A stretch of 64,000 bases of DNA from Maricaulis sp048269565 (GTDB lineage: Bacteria; Pseudomonadota; Alphaproteobacteria; Caulobacterales; Maricaulaceae), in contig NZ_JBLXIK010000003.1 of the NCBI RefSeq assembly GCF_048269565.1, forward strand, positions 124,001-188,000, given 5' to 3'. A program made the translations under genes and the position numbers. Below, one piece after another: positions 1-8,707 of the stretch (position 1 is the stretch's first letter; every line of letters begins with the position of its first letter). The notes below the pieces were generated by a model. The model did not search any database and was not told where the DNA came from. It saw only the letters and a program-made list of their open reading frames with translations.

Positions 1-60
1 GATTTCCAGCACCACGAAGGTGAAGAAGACGCCGAGGACGGCGAGGTATTCCGGTTTCAT
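1..60 (-). CDS. N-terminal fragment of a membrane protein, cut by the window edge
   Basis: Only the first 20 codons are visible. The start ATG is at 58-60 on the minus strand, preceded by a GGGAGC ribosome-binding site about 7 nt upstream. The peptide begins MKPEYLAVLG and continues into a hydrophobic stretch, consistent with a first transmembrane helix. It is divergent from the Crp/Fnr gene at 139, with about 78 nt between them. Such starts occur in sterol-desaturase/fatty-acid-hydroxylase proteins, but 20 residues cannot settle the family. Confidence 0.5.
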   Translation of the reverse strand, partial: MKPEYLAVLGVFFTFVVLEI

Positions 61-138
61 GGCAAGCTCCCGTGTCGTGCGCTTGATCTAGGGCGCGCTA
101 CGGCGCAAGAATGCCAACAAGTTTGCAATTGAGGCGAT

Positions 139-843
139 ATGTCGGACCTGGCCGATTTTGGCGTGCCGGCGCTGGGCGAGCTGCTCACTCCGCGTCTGGC
201 CAGATTGCTGCGCGAGGGCGGCACGCCGGTGCGCTATCGCGACGGCGCGCTGATCCATGAACGCGGCGATATCAAGCCGGGCCTGTCGATGGTGCGCTCG
301 GGCTCGGTGCGCTTTGGCAATCCGGGCCAGGACGGGTCCTATCTCGTGATCACGGTGATGGGGCCGGGCCAGTGTTTTGGTGAATTCTCCCTGTTTGCCG
401 ATCTGCCGCGCACCCATGATGCCGTCGCCATTGGCGAGACCGTGGTCGACCAGATCAGCCGCACGGCTTTCGACGCCATCCTGGCCGACGAGCCGGAGCT
501 GAGCCGCATCATGCTGACCGCTGTGACCGGCCGCCTGCATGCGGCGATGGAGTTGATTGATGACATGCGCCGCCTGCCACTGCCGGTGCGCACCGCCAAG
601 CTGATCTGGCAATTGGCGCATGCGGGCGGCGATCCGGCGCAGGTCCGCTGCACCCAGACAGAGCTCGCCTTCGCGCTTGGCGTCTCGCGCGTCTCCAGCG
701 GCAAGGCGTTGGCCTCTCTGCAGGCGCGCGGTCTGGTCGAGCTGGGCTATGGCCGCATCGCGATTCCCGATCCGGCGGCGCTGGCCGGCTGGATCAGGGC
801 GCGCGCGGCGCTCTCGCCCCTGCAGGTTGGCGCTCCGGCCTGA
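139..843 (+). CDS. Crp/Fnr family transcriptional regulator
   Basis: 234-residue cytoplasmic DNA-binding regulator. A cyclic-nucleotide-binding-like beta-roll occupies about residues 25-140 (GQCFGEFSLF is the typical PBC-like segment), followed by a dimerisation helix and a winged helix-turn-helix around 165-200 with the recognition segment GVSRVSSGKAL. The N-terminal cysteine cluster of oxygen-sensing FNR is absent, so this is not an Fe-S FNR; its effector is unknown. Length is normal for the family. The start ATG has GAGG just upstream. The divergent neighbour at 60 may be its target, which is inference only. Confidence 0.9.
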   Translation: MSDLADFGVPALGELLTPRLARLLREGGTPVRYRDGALIHERGDIKPGLSMVRSGSVRFGNPGQDGSYLVITVMGPGQCFGEFSLFADLPRTHDAVAIGETVVDQISRTAFDAILADEPELSRIMLTAVTGRLHAAMELIDDMRRLPLPVRTAKLIWQLAHAGGDPAQVRCTQTELAFALGVSRVSSGKALASLQARGLVELGYGRIAIPDPAALAGWIRARAALSPLQVGAPA

Positions 844-930
844 TCCTGCGGCCTAAACGCGCGCCCGCCTTGACCGCAGCGGTCAGCGCGCGAAGACTGC
901 GCCGCAGACATTGTCACGAGATCGGGGAAT

Positions 931-2313
931 ATGATGCGCAGTCTTATCCTGTTGGGAACGACACTTCTGGCTTCCACCGGCATCGCAGCGGCGCAATCAC
1001 CGCAGCACGCGCCGCCGGCCGAAGTGCTCGCCGTGCATGAGTATGTCGATGCCGTCTCGGCCGACCGGATCGAGGCGGATATCCGCACCCTTGTGGGGTT
1101 CGGCACGCGCCATACCCTGTCGGAGACCGAGAGTGATACGCGCGGCATCGGTGCCGCGCGGCGTTGGATCCATGACGAGTTCGAGCGCATTTCCGACGCC
1201 TGTGGCGGCTGTCTTGAAGTGATGTATGTCTCCGACACCATCTCCGGCGAGACGCGAATTCCCGAGCCGACCGACGTGGTCAGCGTTGTTGCCATCCAGC
1301 GTGGCCGTATCGATCCGGATCGCTATGTGCTGATGTCCGGCGATATCGACAGCCGCGTCACCGATCCGCTCGACGGCACCTCCGACAGTCCCGGCGCCAA
1401 TGACAATGCCTCCGGCATGGCCGGCGTGCTGGAAGCGGCGCGGGTGTTGAGCCAGCACGAGTTCGACGGCTCGATCATCTATACCGGCCTGTCCGGTGAG
1501 GAGCAGGGCCTGTTCGGTGGCCAGATCGTCGCGGCGCACGCGCTCGAGAATGGCTGGCGTATCAAGGCCGTGCTCAATAACGACATGATCGGCAATATCT
1601 CGGGCATCAATGGCGTCACCGACAATTCAACCGCCCGCGTCTTCTCAGAAGGCACGCGCGATGTCGAAACGCCGGAGGAGGCCCGCGCCCGCCGCTTTAC
1701 CGGCGGCGAGGTCGACAGCCCTTCGCGCAATCTCGCCCGCTTCATCGATCGCACGGCGGATCAATATGTGCCCAATCTTGATGTCATGATGGTCTACCGG
1801 CTCGACCGTTTCGGTCGCGGCGGCCATCACCGGCCCTTTAACGCGGTCGGCATTCCCGGCGTGCGCATCATGGAAACCAATGAGCATTACGATCGCCAGC
1901 ACCAGGATTTGCGCACCGAGGATGGCCGTGTTTTTGGCGACACGATTGAGGGCGTTGATTTCGACTATGCCGCCAAGCTGACGGCGCTGAATATCGCCAC
2001 CCTGGCCCAGATGGCCGGTGCGCCGCCATTTCCGGCCGATGTCACCATTACCGGCGCCGTGCAGCCGAGCACGCATCTCAGCTGGACGCCCGCAAGCGGC
2101 GAGGCGGCCGCCAATCTCGCCGGCTACCGCGTCTATTGGCGCCTGACGGACCAGCCGCAATGGAGCTATAGCCGTTTTGTTGGCCCGGTGGCTGAGTACA
2201 CGCTCGAGAATGTCGTGATCGACAATTATTATTTCGGCGTCTCGGCCGTGGCGCTCGATGGCTCGGAAACGCCGGTGGTCTTCCCCGGCGCGGCGGGATC
2301 CTTTGACAACTAG
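931..2313 (+). CDS. Secreted M28-family metallopeptidase with C-terminal FN3-like domain
   Basis: 460 residues with a signal peptide (about 1-21, cleavage after AAA). The peptidase core shows the M28 layout: GDIDSR at 137-142, SPGANDNASG, the catalytic/ligand pair in SGEEQGL, NNDMIG, and a late His in the NEHYDRQHQD region. Family members are Zn aminopeptidases acting in the periplasm or outside the cell. The residue that is normally the first Zn-ligand His (HxD) is Asp138 here. The last ~95 residues resemble a fibronectin type III beta-sandwich. It is followed at once by a strong intrinsic terminator and appears monocistronic. Substrate unknown. Confidence 0.85.
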   Translation: MMRSLILLGTTLLASTGIAAAQSPQHAPPAEVLAVHEYVDAVSADRIEADIRTLVGFGTRHTLSETESDTRGIGAARRWIHDEFERISDACGGCLEVMYVSDTISGETRIPEPTDVVSVVAIQRGRIDPDRYVLMSGDIDSRVTDPLDGTSDSPGANDNASGMAGVLEAARVLSQHEFDGSIIYTGLSGEEQGLFGGQIVAAHALENGWRIKAVLNNDMIGNISGINGVTDNSTARVFSEGTRDVETPEEARARRFTGGEVDSPSRNLARFIDRTADQYVPNLDVMMVYRLDRFGRGGHHRPFNAVGIPGVRIMETNEHYDRQHQDLRTEDGRVFGDTIEGVDFDYAAKLTALNIATLAQMAGAPPFPADVTITGAVQPSTHLSWTPASGEAAANLAGYRVYWRLTDQPQWSYSRFVGPVAEYTLENVVIDNYYFGVSAVALDGSETPVVFPGAAGSFDN

Positions 2314-2340
2314 CATTTGCCGGAATGCAGGCATGAAAAT

Positions 2341-2373
2341 CCCCGCGGATCCGGCGATCCGCGGGGCTTTTTC
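2341..2373 (+). terminator. Intrinsic terminator after the M28 peptidase
   Basis: Perfect 11-bp stem (CCCCGCGGATC at 2341-2351 with its complement at 2356-2366), CGGC loop, followed by a CTTTTTC tract. It lies 28 nt past the peptidase stop and also faces the convergent mscL. Confidence 0.9.
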
Positions 2374-2390
2374 TGTCCGGATGGCCCGGC

Positions 2391-2807
2391 TTATTTCTTG
2401 GCGAGGAGGTCGCGGATTTCGGTGAGCAGGACTTGCTCGGCCGGCGGAGCGGCGGGCGCTTCCGGCGCGGCTTCCTCTTTCTTCTTCATCGAATTGATGC
2501 CTTTGATGATGAGGAAGAGGGCGAAGGCGACGATGATGAAGCTGATCACATTGTCGATGAAAATGCCGTAATTGATCGTGCCGGCGCCGGCTTCATGAGC
2601 GGCTTCGATGCTGGCATAGGTCTGGCTGTCGAGCGCGATGAAGAGGCCGGAAAAATTGATCCCGCCCATCATCAGGCCGAGGACCGGCATCAGGATATCG
2701 GTGACCAGTGATTTGACGATGGTCGAGAAGGCGCCACCGAGAATGAAGCCGACGGCGAGGTCGACGACATTGCCGCGCATGGCGAAGTCTTTGAATTCTT
2801 TGAACAT
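2391..2807 (-). CDS. mscL: Large-conductance mechanosensitive channel MscL
   Basis: 138-residue inner-membrane channel that opens as a pentamer on membrane tension to release solutes during hypo-osmotic shock. The N-terminal amphipathic segment (MFKEFKDFAMRGN) and the TM1 start (VDLAVGFILGGAF) are characteristic. TM2 (YGIFIDNVISFIIVAFALF) is followed by the usual charged C-terminal bundle ending in EIRDLLAKK. Full length for the family. It is convergent with the M28 peptidase and shares the terminator region at 2341-2373. Single-gene unit. Confidence 0.97.
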   Translation of the reverse strand: MFKEFKDFAMRGNVVDLAVGFILGGAFSTIVKSLVTDILMPVLGLMMGGINFSGLFIALDSQTYASIEAAHEAGAGTINYGIFIDNVISFIIVAFALFLIIKGINSMKKKEEAAPEAPAAPPAEQVLLTEIRDLLAKK

Positions 2808-2911
2808 GGTATATGCCCCTGTTGTCTGGATTAACTGATTTTAACCATGTTGCCTATTCGCCCGCGATGTCAAATGGTTGCTCCATGCAGCCAATGGGGC
2901 ATTGCCGGCCT

Positions 2912-2949
2912 CACAAGAAGAAACCCCGACCGCCTGGGCGGCCGGGGTT
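2912..2949 (-). terminator. Intrinsic terminator after the small secreted protein
   Basis: GC-rich inverted repeat between 2921 and 2949 (AACCCCGACCGCC against GGCGGCCGGGGTT, one mismatch). Read on the minus strand it is followed by a T-rich run (TTTCTTCTT). It sits 26 nt past the stop of the gene at 2976-3293. Confidence 0.8.
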
Positions 2950-2975
2950 CCGGCATTCGAATCGGTCAATCGCGG

Positions 2976-3293
2976 TCAGTCGCGGGCGACGACCGTATAG
3001 GTCACGGTCATGCCGGTGGTCGGATTGACACCTTCCCAGCTATCGCCAACCGCGAGCGTGTCGGCGACGGGCTGGCAGCCGCTTTCACCGGTGCTGCGCA
3101 CAACGCACATCTCGCCGCCGGTCGCGGTCCAGGTGCCGGTGATGCCGACATCGGTGGTATAGGTGCCGTCGGCGTTGAAATAGGTGGTGTAGCTCATTTC
3201 GCCCGCCTCGATCAGCAGGGCGTTTTCGACCAGGGTTTCGGTCGGTGTGGACAGCAGGGCGAAGGCCGCTGCGATCATGGTCAATGTCATCAA
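2976..3293 (-). CDS. Small secreted protein of unknown function
   Basis: 105 residues. An N-terminal hydrophobic segment (MMTLTMIAAAFALLSTP) looks like a short signal peptide. The mature part is acidic and rich in Thr/Tyr/Gly with alternating beta pattern, and has two cysteines near the middle (MCVVRSTGESGCQP) that could form a disulfide in the periplasm. I do not recognise a named family. It lies alone between two intergenic stretches and has its own terminator. Coding status is supported by the signal sequence, beta-like composition and downstream terminator. Confidence 0.65.
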   Translation of the reverse strand: MMTLTMIAAAFALLSTPTETLVENALLIEAGEMSYTTYFNADGTYTTDVGITGTWTATGGEMCVVRSTGESGCQPVADTLAVGDSWEGVNPTTGMTVTYTVVARD

Positions 3294-3413
3294 TTCACTC
3301 CCCCGATGTGACGCGTCCGGGATGGCGCGCCAATCGAAGCAATTCTAGCGCGGCAGCACGCCTGTCTCAAGGGAAATGCTGGAGCTGTTTCGCCCCGGAG
3401 GCGAAAGCCGCGA

Positions 3414-4652
3414 TCACTGCGCCGAAGCCAGTTCGATCGCCGGCAGGCGGGGCAGGGTGCAGCGATGGGCCTCGGTAGCCATGGCCGGGGCGGCATAGTC
3501 ATTCGGGCCGTCGGCATTGACCAGCCCGGCCTCGCCATTGTCGAGGCAGATGCGCAGGGCGTCGGGCATGGCACCATCGACCAGCTTGGTCTCGTCGCGA
3601 TAACCATCCCAGAACACGTCCGGCAGGCGTCCGAGCGGCCCGCCAATCAGCAGTCTGAGCGCCTGCAGCTCGAGCCCGTCCGGATTGTCACCGCCGCCGG
3701 AGAATCGGTTGGAATGGATGTGAATGGCTTCCGGATAGGGGTCGAAATCCGCCTGCACCGAATAGTCTGAATAGCCCGCCGAATGCAGGCTGGAGATGAT
3801 GATATTGGCGGTGCGGTTGTCGGAGATGTCATTGTCGAAAATCTCGACCAGGTCATTCGAGTTCACCACGACACCCGAGCCGGCCGGAATGCTGGCGACC
3901 GGCGTGCCGGCATGGCCGAAATTGCCGGTATTGTTGGCAATGACGTGGTTGTGGAACACGCGCGTCTGATAGCCGGGCTGGGGCAGGTTGGGCATGTTGA
4001 AGACCAGGATGCCGCCGGTGTTTTCCGTCGCGACATTCTCGTAGACATCGGCCCCGATCGTGTTCTCGATCTCGATGCCGGCGACATTGCGCTCGGCGCG
4101 ATTGCGGCGGATGACGACATTGCGCGACTGGCCGACATAAATGCCGGCATCGGAGGCACCGATGGCGATTGAATTCTCGATCAGCACATTGCTGGTCTGG
4201 ACCGGATAGATGCCATAGGCGCCGTTTTCGGTGCGCGGACCGGCGGTCCATTCGACCCGGACGCCGCGAATAATAATATTTTCGCCGTTATTGACCTTCA
4301 GCCCGTCGCCGATCGTGTCCTCGATCGCCAGGTTCTCGATCGTGAAGTCATCGGCGGTGACCAGCAGGCCCTCGGCGCCCTGGACCTGGTCCTGGAAGCT
4401 CAGGATCGTCCGGTCCGGGCCGCGGCCGCGCAGGGTCACGCCATCGACATTGAGGCTGAGCGAGCGGTCAAAGGCGAAGACCCCTTCGGGAATCTCGATC
4501 ACATCGCCGGGTCTGGCGTCGATCAGGCGTTCGATCAGCTGGTTCTGGTAGCTGCGGTCGGCACCGGCGGTATTGCGCTCCTGCGAGCCGCTACAGCCTG
4601 CCAGGCCAGCCGCCAGCGTCAGGATCGCCATCGCCTTCAGGGTCGCGCGCAT
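3414..4652 (-). CDS. Right-handed parallel beta-helix lipoprotein
   Basis: 412 residues. The N-terminus has a lipoprotein signal with lipobox LAGCS (Cys about residue 20), so it should be anchored in a membrane facing the periplasm or cell surface. The body is a ladder of short repeats with recurring N/I/V patterns (VLIENSIAIG, NVVIRRNRAERN, ENVATENTGGI), typical of parallel beta-helix proteins such as pectate-lyase-like and NosD/CASH-domain proteins. No copper or lyase site could be assigned. A C-terminal part (~300-412) departs from the repeat pattern. Likely polysaccharide-binding or -processing; the substrate is unknown. Confidence 0.8.
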   Translation of the reverse strand: MRATLKAMAILTLAAGLAGCSGSQERNTAGADRSYQNQLIERLIDARPGDVIEIPEGVFAFDRSLSLNVDGVTLRGRGPDRTILSFQDQVQGAEGLLVTADDFTIENLAIEDTIGDGLKVNNGENIIIRGVRVEWTAGPRTENGAYGIYPVQTSNVLIENSIAIGASDAGIYVGQSRNVVIRRNRAERNVAGIEIENTIGADVYENVATENTGGILVFNMPNLPQPGYQTRVFHNHVIANNTGNFGHAGTPVASIPAGSGVVVNSNDLVEIFDNDISDNRTANIIISSLHSAGYSDYSVQADFDPYPEAIHIHSNRFSGGGDNPDGLELQALRLLIGGPLGRLPDVFWDGYRDETKLVDGAMPDALRICLDNGEAGLVNADGPNDYAAPAMATEAHRCTLPRLPAIELASAQ

Positions 4653-4736
4653 GAATCATACCCTCCGAAACTCCAGTGCAGGATAGGCGGAGCCCGGCGT
4701 CGATGTCGATGGTTTCCACGCTGGCGCGCAGTGTGG

Positions 4737-5219
4737 TCAGTTGCAGCCGCGCCCGGTGCGGAGCGGCACGTCCGTCTCAGGGTCGGTGCGGGCGCCGAGA
4801 TCGTGGCGGGTCACCGGCACGCCGCTCTGGTTGGCGACCGACAGCGGCGCCAGCTTTTCGCCCGTGCGGGTATCGATCAGCTCCACCGGCCGCGGCTTTT
4901 CGCCATAGACCCATTCATCGCCCCATTGCTGCATGGCAATCAGGATCGGGAACAGCGCTTCGCCGCGCTCGGTCAGGATATATTCCTGCCTCTGACCGCG
5001 CACGCCGACTTCTTCACGTGCCATAATCCTGTTTTCAACCAGCTTGTTGAGCCGGTCCGTCAGGATATTCTTTGCGATGCCGGTGCTGTCGTGAAAATCA
5101 CTGAAGCGGCGGGCGCCTTTCATGGCATCCCGGACGATCAGCAGCGTCCACCAATCTCCGACCTGATTGAGCGTCTGCGCGATGGCACACGGCATTTCGT
5201 CAAATCTTTTGCGTCCCAT
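4737..5219 (-). CDS. HxlR-type winged-helix transcriptional regulator
   Basis: 160 residues starting MGRKRFDEMPCAIAQTL. This start is preferred over longer in-frame ones because GGGGGA lies about 7 nt upstream and the conserved HxlR N-terminal Cys region (PCAIAQTLNQVGDWWTLLI) begins just after it. The winged helix follows (RFSDFHDSTGIAKNILTDRL), then a wing with EYILTERG. HxlR proteins commonly respond to electrophiles or aromatic compounds through that Cys. The C-terminal extension (~100-160) is longer than in minimal members. It is divergent from the BASS transporter at 5512, a plausible target. Confidence 0.9.
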   Translation of the reverse strand: MGRKRFDEMPCAIAQTLNQVGDWWTLLIVRDAMKGARRFSDFHDSTGIAKNILTDRLNKLVENRIMAREEVGVRGQRQEYILTERGEALFPILIAMQQWGDEWVYGEKPRPVELIDTRTGEKLAPLSVANQSGVPVTRHDLGARTDPETDVPLRTGRGCN

Positions 5220-5416
5220 GAACAGTCCCCCAAAGACCGTGATATGCGGGTTCAGTTGTAGCGCACACGGATTGCCCAGACTCATTGAAGCCGTGAACGC
5301 CCGCTGCCCGGCGGGCCTCGCGCAAACATGCTTCCACCTGCCGCGCAGATGTCTTTCTGTGTGCGGATGGACGATAGGCGACACATCCAGACTTGGCGAC
5401 CCTTTTTGTTGGTGAA

Positions 5417-5438
5417 AGCGTTACAGGACCGTAACGCT
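5417..5438. promoter_or_regulatory. 8-bp inverted repeat in the HxlR/BASS divergent region
   Basis: AGCGTTAC and GTAACGCT flank AGGACC, a perfect dyad 74 nt before the transporter ATG in the 292-nt divergent spacer. It is positioned like an operator; which protein binds it is unknown. The rest of the spacer (5220-5511) shows no gene. Confidence 0.4.
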
Positions 5439-5511
5439 GGCTGACTTCGGCATTTGCCGTCCGGGCGTTTCCCTGCACACTGCCAGCTGAGCGGGAAACG
5501 GGGCGGAGTGA

Positions 5512-6474
5512 ATGGAATCTGTAGCGATTGACGAGCTGCGCGTCGTCCTCAATGACGAGATCCGCGGCGCCATCGCCGTGATCCTGATCGGGATGATGTT
5601 CACCGTCGCCCTGTCGCTGCGGCTGGAGGACTTCAATGCCGTGCGGCGCCAGCCGGTGCGCATTCTCGGCGGGGTCGCAGCCCAGATCCTCGGCCTGCCG
5701 CTGGTGACGATGGGACTGATCCTGGTCATCTCGCCGCCGGCCAGTGTCGCACTGGGCATGATCATCGTCGCCAGCTGTCCCGGCGGCAATGTCTCCAATA
5801 TCCTGACGCATTTCGCGCGCGGCAATACCGCCTATTCGGTGTCCCTGACCGCCATCTCGAGCGTCAGCTCGGCCATCGCGACGCCGGTTTCGATCCTGTT
5901 CTGGTCGAGCCTGTATCCGCCGACCGCAGCGCTGGTTCACACGCTGCACGTCGATGCCGTGCCCTTCCTGGTCCAGACCCTGTTGCTGCTGGCCCTGCCG
6001 CTGGCGGTGGGCATGGCGGTGGCCGCCAAATTCCCGGAGACGGCGGCGCGGATGCGCACCGTATTGTCCCCGCTCTCGCTGCTGTCGCTGGTGTTGCTGG
6101 TGGCGGTCGGGGTGCAGCAGAACTGGAATGTCCTGGTGATTGCAGGCGCCATCGTCGTGCCGATCGCGGTGATCCACAATGCCAGCGCCTTCGCGCTCGG
6201 GGCCGGCTCGGCGCGGCTGTTGCGCCTGGATGTGGCGCGGCGCCGGGCCCTGACCTTCGAGGTCGGGATTCAGAATAGCGGCCTGGGCCTGCTGATTCTG
6301 CTGAGCCAGTTCGACGGTATTGGCGGCGCGGCGGCGATCACGGCGATGTGGAGCATCTGGCACCTGGTGTCCGGCGGAGCCCTTGCGGGCTTGTTCCGGA
6401 CGCTCGATTGGGTGCACAGTCGTGGCCACAAGGGCGACAGCCCCACAAACAAGAATGTCGATGCGGACAATTGA
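5512..6474 (+). CDS. Bile acid:sodium symporter (BASS) family transporter
   Basis: 320-residue polytopic inner-membrane protein with about nine hydrophobic segments. The family hallmark is the conserved segment CPGGNVSNILTHFARGN near residues 88-104, where Na+-binding residues lie in characterised homologs. EVGIQNSGLGL near residue 250 matches the second conserved motif. BASS members move organic acids or sterol-like anions with Na+. It is followed 20 nt downstream by a D-aminoacylase-like amidohydrolase, suggesting uptake and hydrolysis of an N-acyl or amide compound. RBS GGGGCGGAG precedes the ATG. Confidence 0.9.
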   Translation: MESVAIDELRVVLNDEIRGAIAVILIGMMFTVALSLRLEDFNAVRRQPVRILGGVAAQILGLPLVTMGLILVISPPASVALGMIIVASCPGGNVSNILTHFARGNTAYSVSLTAISSVSSAIATPVSILFWSSLYPPTAALVHTLHVDAVPFLVQTLLLLALPLAVGMAVAAKFPETAARMRTVLSPLSLLSLVLLVAVGVQQNWNVLVIAGAIVVPIAVIHNASAFALGAGSARLLRLDVARRRALTFEVGIQNSGLGLLILLSQFDGIGGAAAITAMWSIWHLVSGGALAGLFRTLDWVHSRGHKGDSPTNKNVDADN

Positions 6475-6494
6475 GAATTACGGGAGATAAAGTC

Positions 6495-8270
6495 ATGTTC
6501 GATCTGAAAATCGAAGGCGGACTGGTGTTTGACGGCACGGGCGGCGCGGGCGTGTGGACCGATATCGGCATTACCGGCGGGCGCATTGCCGCCATCGGCA
6601 ATGATATCGGCGAGGCCAAGCGCACCATCGACGCAAAGGGCCAGATCGTCACGCCGGGCTTTATCGACGTTCACACCCATTATGATGGCCAGGCGAGCTG
6701 GGATGGCGATCTTCGTCCCTCGATCGATCATGGCGTCACCACGGCCGTGATGGGCAATTGCGGCGTCGGCTTCGCGCCCGTCCACAAGGGCGATCACGAC
6801 AAGCTGATCAAGCTGATGGAAGGCGTCGAGGACATTCCCGGCACCGCCCTGCATGAGGGCCTGACCTGGGACTGGGAAACCTTCCCCGATTATCTCGACG
6901 CGCTGGCCAAAATGCCGCGCACGATCGATATCGCCGCCATGCTGCCGCACGACCCGCTGCGCGTCTATGTCATGGGCGACCGCGCGGTCCATTCCGAACC
7001 CGCAAACGATGCCGACATCGCCGAGATGCAGCGCCTGACGCGCGAGGCGCTGGAAGCGGGCGCCATCGGTTTCGCCACCGGCCGCTCCGACGTCCACAAG
7101 AGCGCCGATGGCGACTGGACGCCGTCGTCCGAAGCCACCCGCGCCGAACTGACCGGCATCGCACAGGCCTTCAACGGGGTGGATTATGGCGTCGTCCAGG
7201 CGGTCAGCGATTTCAATCTGGAACGCGGCGAACAGGATTTCGACGAGGAATGGTCGATCATTGCCGACTATGCCAAGGCCTCGGGCCGGCCCTTCTCCTT
7301 TTCCTTGATGCAGCGCGATTTTGCGCCCGATCAATGGCTCAAGCTGATCGCCCGCACCGAGACCCTCAAGGAAGAGGGCGTCGATGCCCGCATGCAGGTG
7401 GCGCCGCGCGCCATTGGTGTTTTCCTCGGCTTCAATTGCACCTTCCACCCCTTCATGGGCTATCCCAGCTACAAGACCATCGCCGATCTGCCGCTCGCCG
7501 AGCGGGTCAAGCGAATGAAAGACCCGGCTTTCAAGGCGCAAATCCTCAGCGAGAAGACCGAGAAACTCGCCGGCCCCGGCTCCTCCGTGCCGCCGCTGGC
7601 CGACATGTTGATGGAGCATATCGATTTCGTTGCCGAGAAATTCTTCCAGCTCGGCAATCCGCCCGATTATGAGCAAAGCGCCGACAGCTCACTCGCCGCC
7701 AAGGCGCGCGCCAAGGGCGTCTCGCTGATGGAGATGGTCTACGACACCCTGCTCGAGCGCGACGGCCACGAGCTGATCTATCTGCCGCTCTATAATTACA
7801 CCGAGCTCAATTACGACAATGTCCTCAAGATGATGCAGCATCCGCAGGCGCTCTACGGCCTGTCAGACGGCGGCGCCCATGTCGGCACGGTCTGCGATGC
7901 CTCCATGCCGACCTATATGCTCACTCACTGGACCCGCGACCGCCGCGGCGAAAAGCTCACACTGCCCCGCGTCGTGCGCATGCTCACCGGCGCCCAGGCC
8001 GATTATATGGGCATGTCCGATCGCGGCTATATCCGTGAGGGCCTCAAAGCCGACATCAATGTCATCGATCTCGACAATCTCCAGATGGAACCGCCGCACA
8101 TGGTCCAGGACCTCCCCGCCGGCGGCCAGCGCCTGCTGCAGGGCGCCAACGGCTATACCGCGACCATCGTCGCCGGCGAGGTGGTGATCGAGAATGGCAA
8201 GCTGACGGGGGCGAAACCGGGGACGGTTTACCGGGCCGGGCGGCATGAGACGCTGGTGGCGGCGGAGTAG
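6495..8270 (+). CDS. N-acyl-D-amino-acid deacylase / D-aminoacylase-type amidohydrolase
   Basis: 591 residues starting MFDLKIEGGLVFDGTG; the ATG has GGGAG about 10 nt upstream. This is the typical start of the amidohydrolase-3 family, and longer in-frame extension into the transporter gene is not needed. The metal site begins with DVHTHYDGQ (~60-68), followed by GNCGVGFAPV, a segment typical of D-aminoacylases. A late SDGGAHVGTVCD motif supplies the further metal/catalytic Asp. Large insertions make it longer than minimal D-aminoacylase (~480). Expected to be cytosolic with Zn. Co-transcribed with the BASS gene. Exact substrate unknown. Confidence 0.85.
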   Translation: MFDLKIEGGLVFDGTGGAGVWTDIGITGGRIAAIGNDIGEAKRTIDAKGQIVTPGFIDVHTHYDGQASWDGDLRPSIDHGVTTAVMGNCGVGFAPVHKGDHDKLIKLMEGVEDIPGTALHEGLTWDWETFPDYLDALAKMPRTIDIAAMLPHDPLRVYVMGDRAVHSEPANDADIAEMQRLTREALEAGAIGFATGRSDVHKSADGDWTPSSEATRAELTGIAQAFNGVDYGVVQAVSDFNLERGEQDFDEEWSIIADYAKASGRPFSFSLMQRDFAPDQWLKLIARTETLKEEGVDARMQVAPRAIGVFLGFNCTFHPFMGYPSYKTIADLPLAERVKRMKDPAFKAQILSEKTEKLAGPGSSVPPLADMLMEHIDFVAEKFFQLGNPPDYEQSADSSLAAKARAKGVSLMEMVYDTLLERDGHELIYLPLYNYTELNYDNVLKMMQHPQALYGLSDGGAHVGTVCDASMPTYMLTHWTRDRRGEKLTLPRVVRMLTGAQADYMGMSDRGYIREGLKADINVIDLDNLQMEPPHMVQDLPAGGQRLLQGANGYTATIVAGEVVIENGKLTGAKPGTVYRAGRHETLVAAE

Positions 8271-8278
8271 GGGGGATC

Positions 8279-8485
8279 TTGCGGAGGAAAACAATCACGC
8301 CGGAGCAGAGGGCCGTCATTTATGTAGTCGCGGCGGGTGCGGTCGGGTTTTTGCTGATCGCGATCCTGTCGCTCGTCGTGGATGGCCTCGCGGAGCATAT
8401 TCTGATTGTTTTCTATGTGATTGTCGCGCTGACCCTCGGTGGTGCGTACCTCGCCAGGCGCCTTGCGGCTGGTCCAAAGGACTGA
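8279..8485 (+). CDS. Small two-helix membrane protein of unknown function
   Basis: 68 residues from a TTG codon at 8279, preceded by GGGGGA 3-8 nt upstream; no ATG or GTG alternative covers the first helix. Two hydrophobic segments (about 14-35 and 40-60) with a Lys/Arg-rich start and an Arg-containing tail (ARRLAAGPKD) suggest an inner-membrane protein. It lies 8 nt after the amidohydrolase and could be the last gene of that operon. No family recognised; the unusual start lowers certainty. Confidence 0.55.
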   Translation: MRRKTITPEQRAVIYVVAAGAVGFLLIAILSLVVDGLAEHILIVFYVIVALTLGGAYLARRLAAGPKD

Positions 8486-8504
8486 CTAGTCGAGGTCGTA
8501 GAAA

Positions 8505-8680
8505 GCCCGCGCCTCTGCGGCGCAGACCCGCCCTTAAATCCCTTGCCAAGCAGGGCGCCAGACTGGACCTGTCTCGTCAAGGGTAAAACCGCGAAGCGGC
8601 GCTACGCGCCCTTGACGAGACAGGTCCAGTCTGGCCGGGTTCTCGGCATGGGTTTTGAGGGGGCGGTGTGGCCGCTGGCC
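8505..8680 (-). repeat. Dispersed repeat unit R1, interrupted by a perfect hairpin
   Basis: On the minus strand this stretch matches repeat units at 37803-37898 and 39124-39217: a CC-rich head, the core (T)GAAAACC-type/CATGCCG block, then TTGGCAAGG and a GC-rich tail. In this copy the core is split by the 27-bp hairpin at 8557-8635. No gene is seen in 8486-8849. Confidence 0.6.
8557..8635. repeat. Perfect 27-bp inverted repeat with 25-nt spacer
   Basis: Arms at 8557-8583 and 8609-8635 are exact reverse complements; each arm begins GCCA at its outer end and finishes CGTCAAGG at its inner end. The spacer contains GCTACGCG. A second element with the same ends but different arm interior is at 58231-58312. 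It would form a very stable hairpin and lacks a T-tract, so it is not a simple terminator. Confidence 0.8.
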
Positions 8681-8707
8681 ACTTTTCCACCCATCACAAC
8701 ATATCCC

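Noticed and set aside
139..843. Oxygen-sensing FNR identity for the Crp/Fnr gene
   Set aside because: No N-terminal cysteine cluster for a 4Fe-4S centre, so it is unlikely to be the regulator of the FNR box at 10077.
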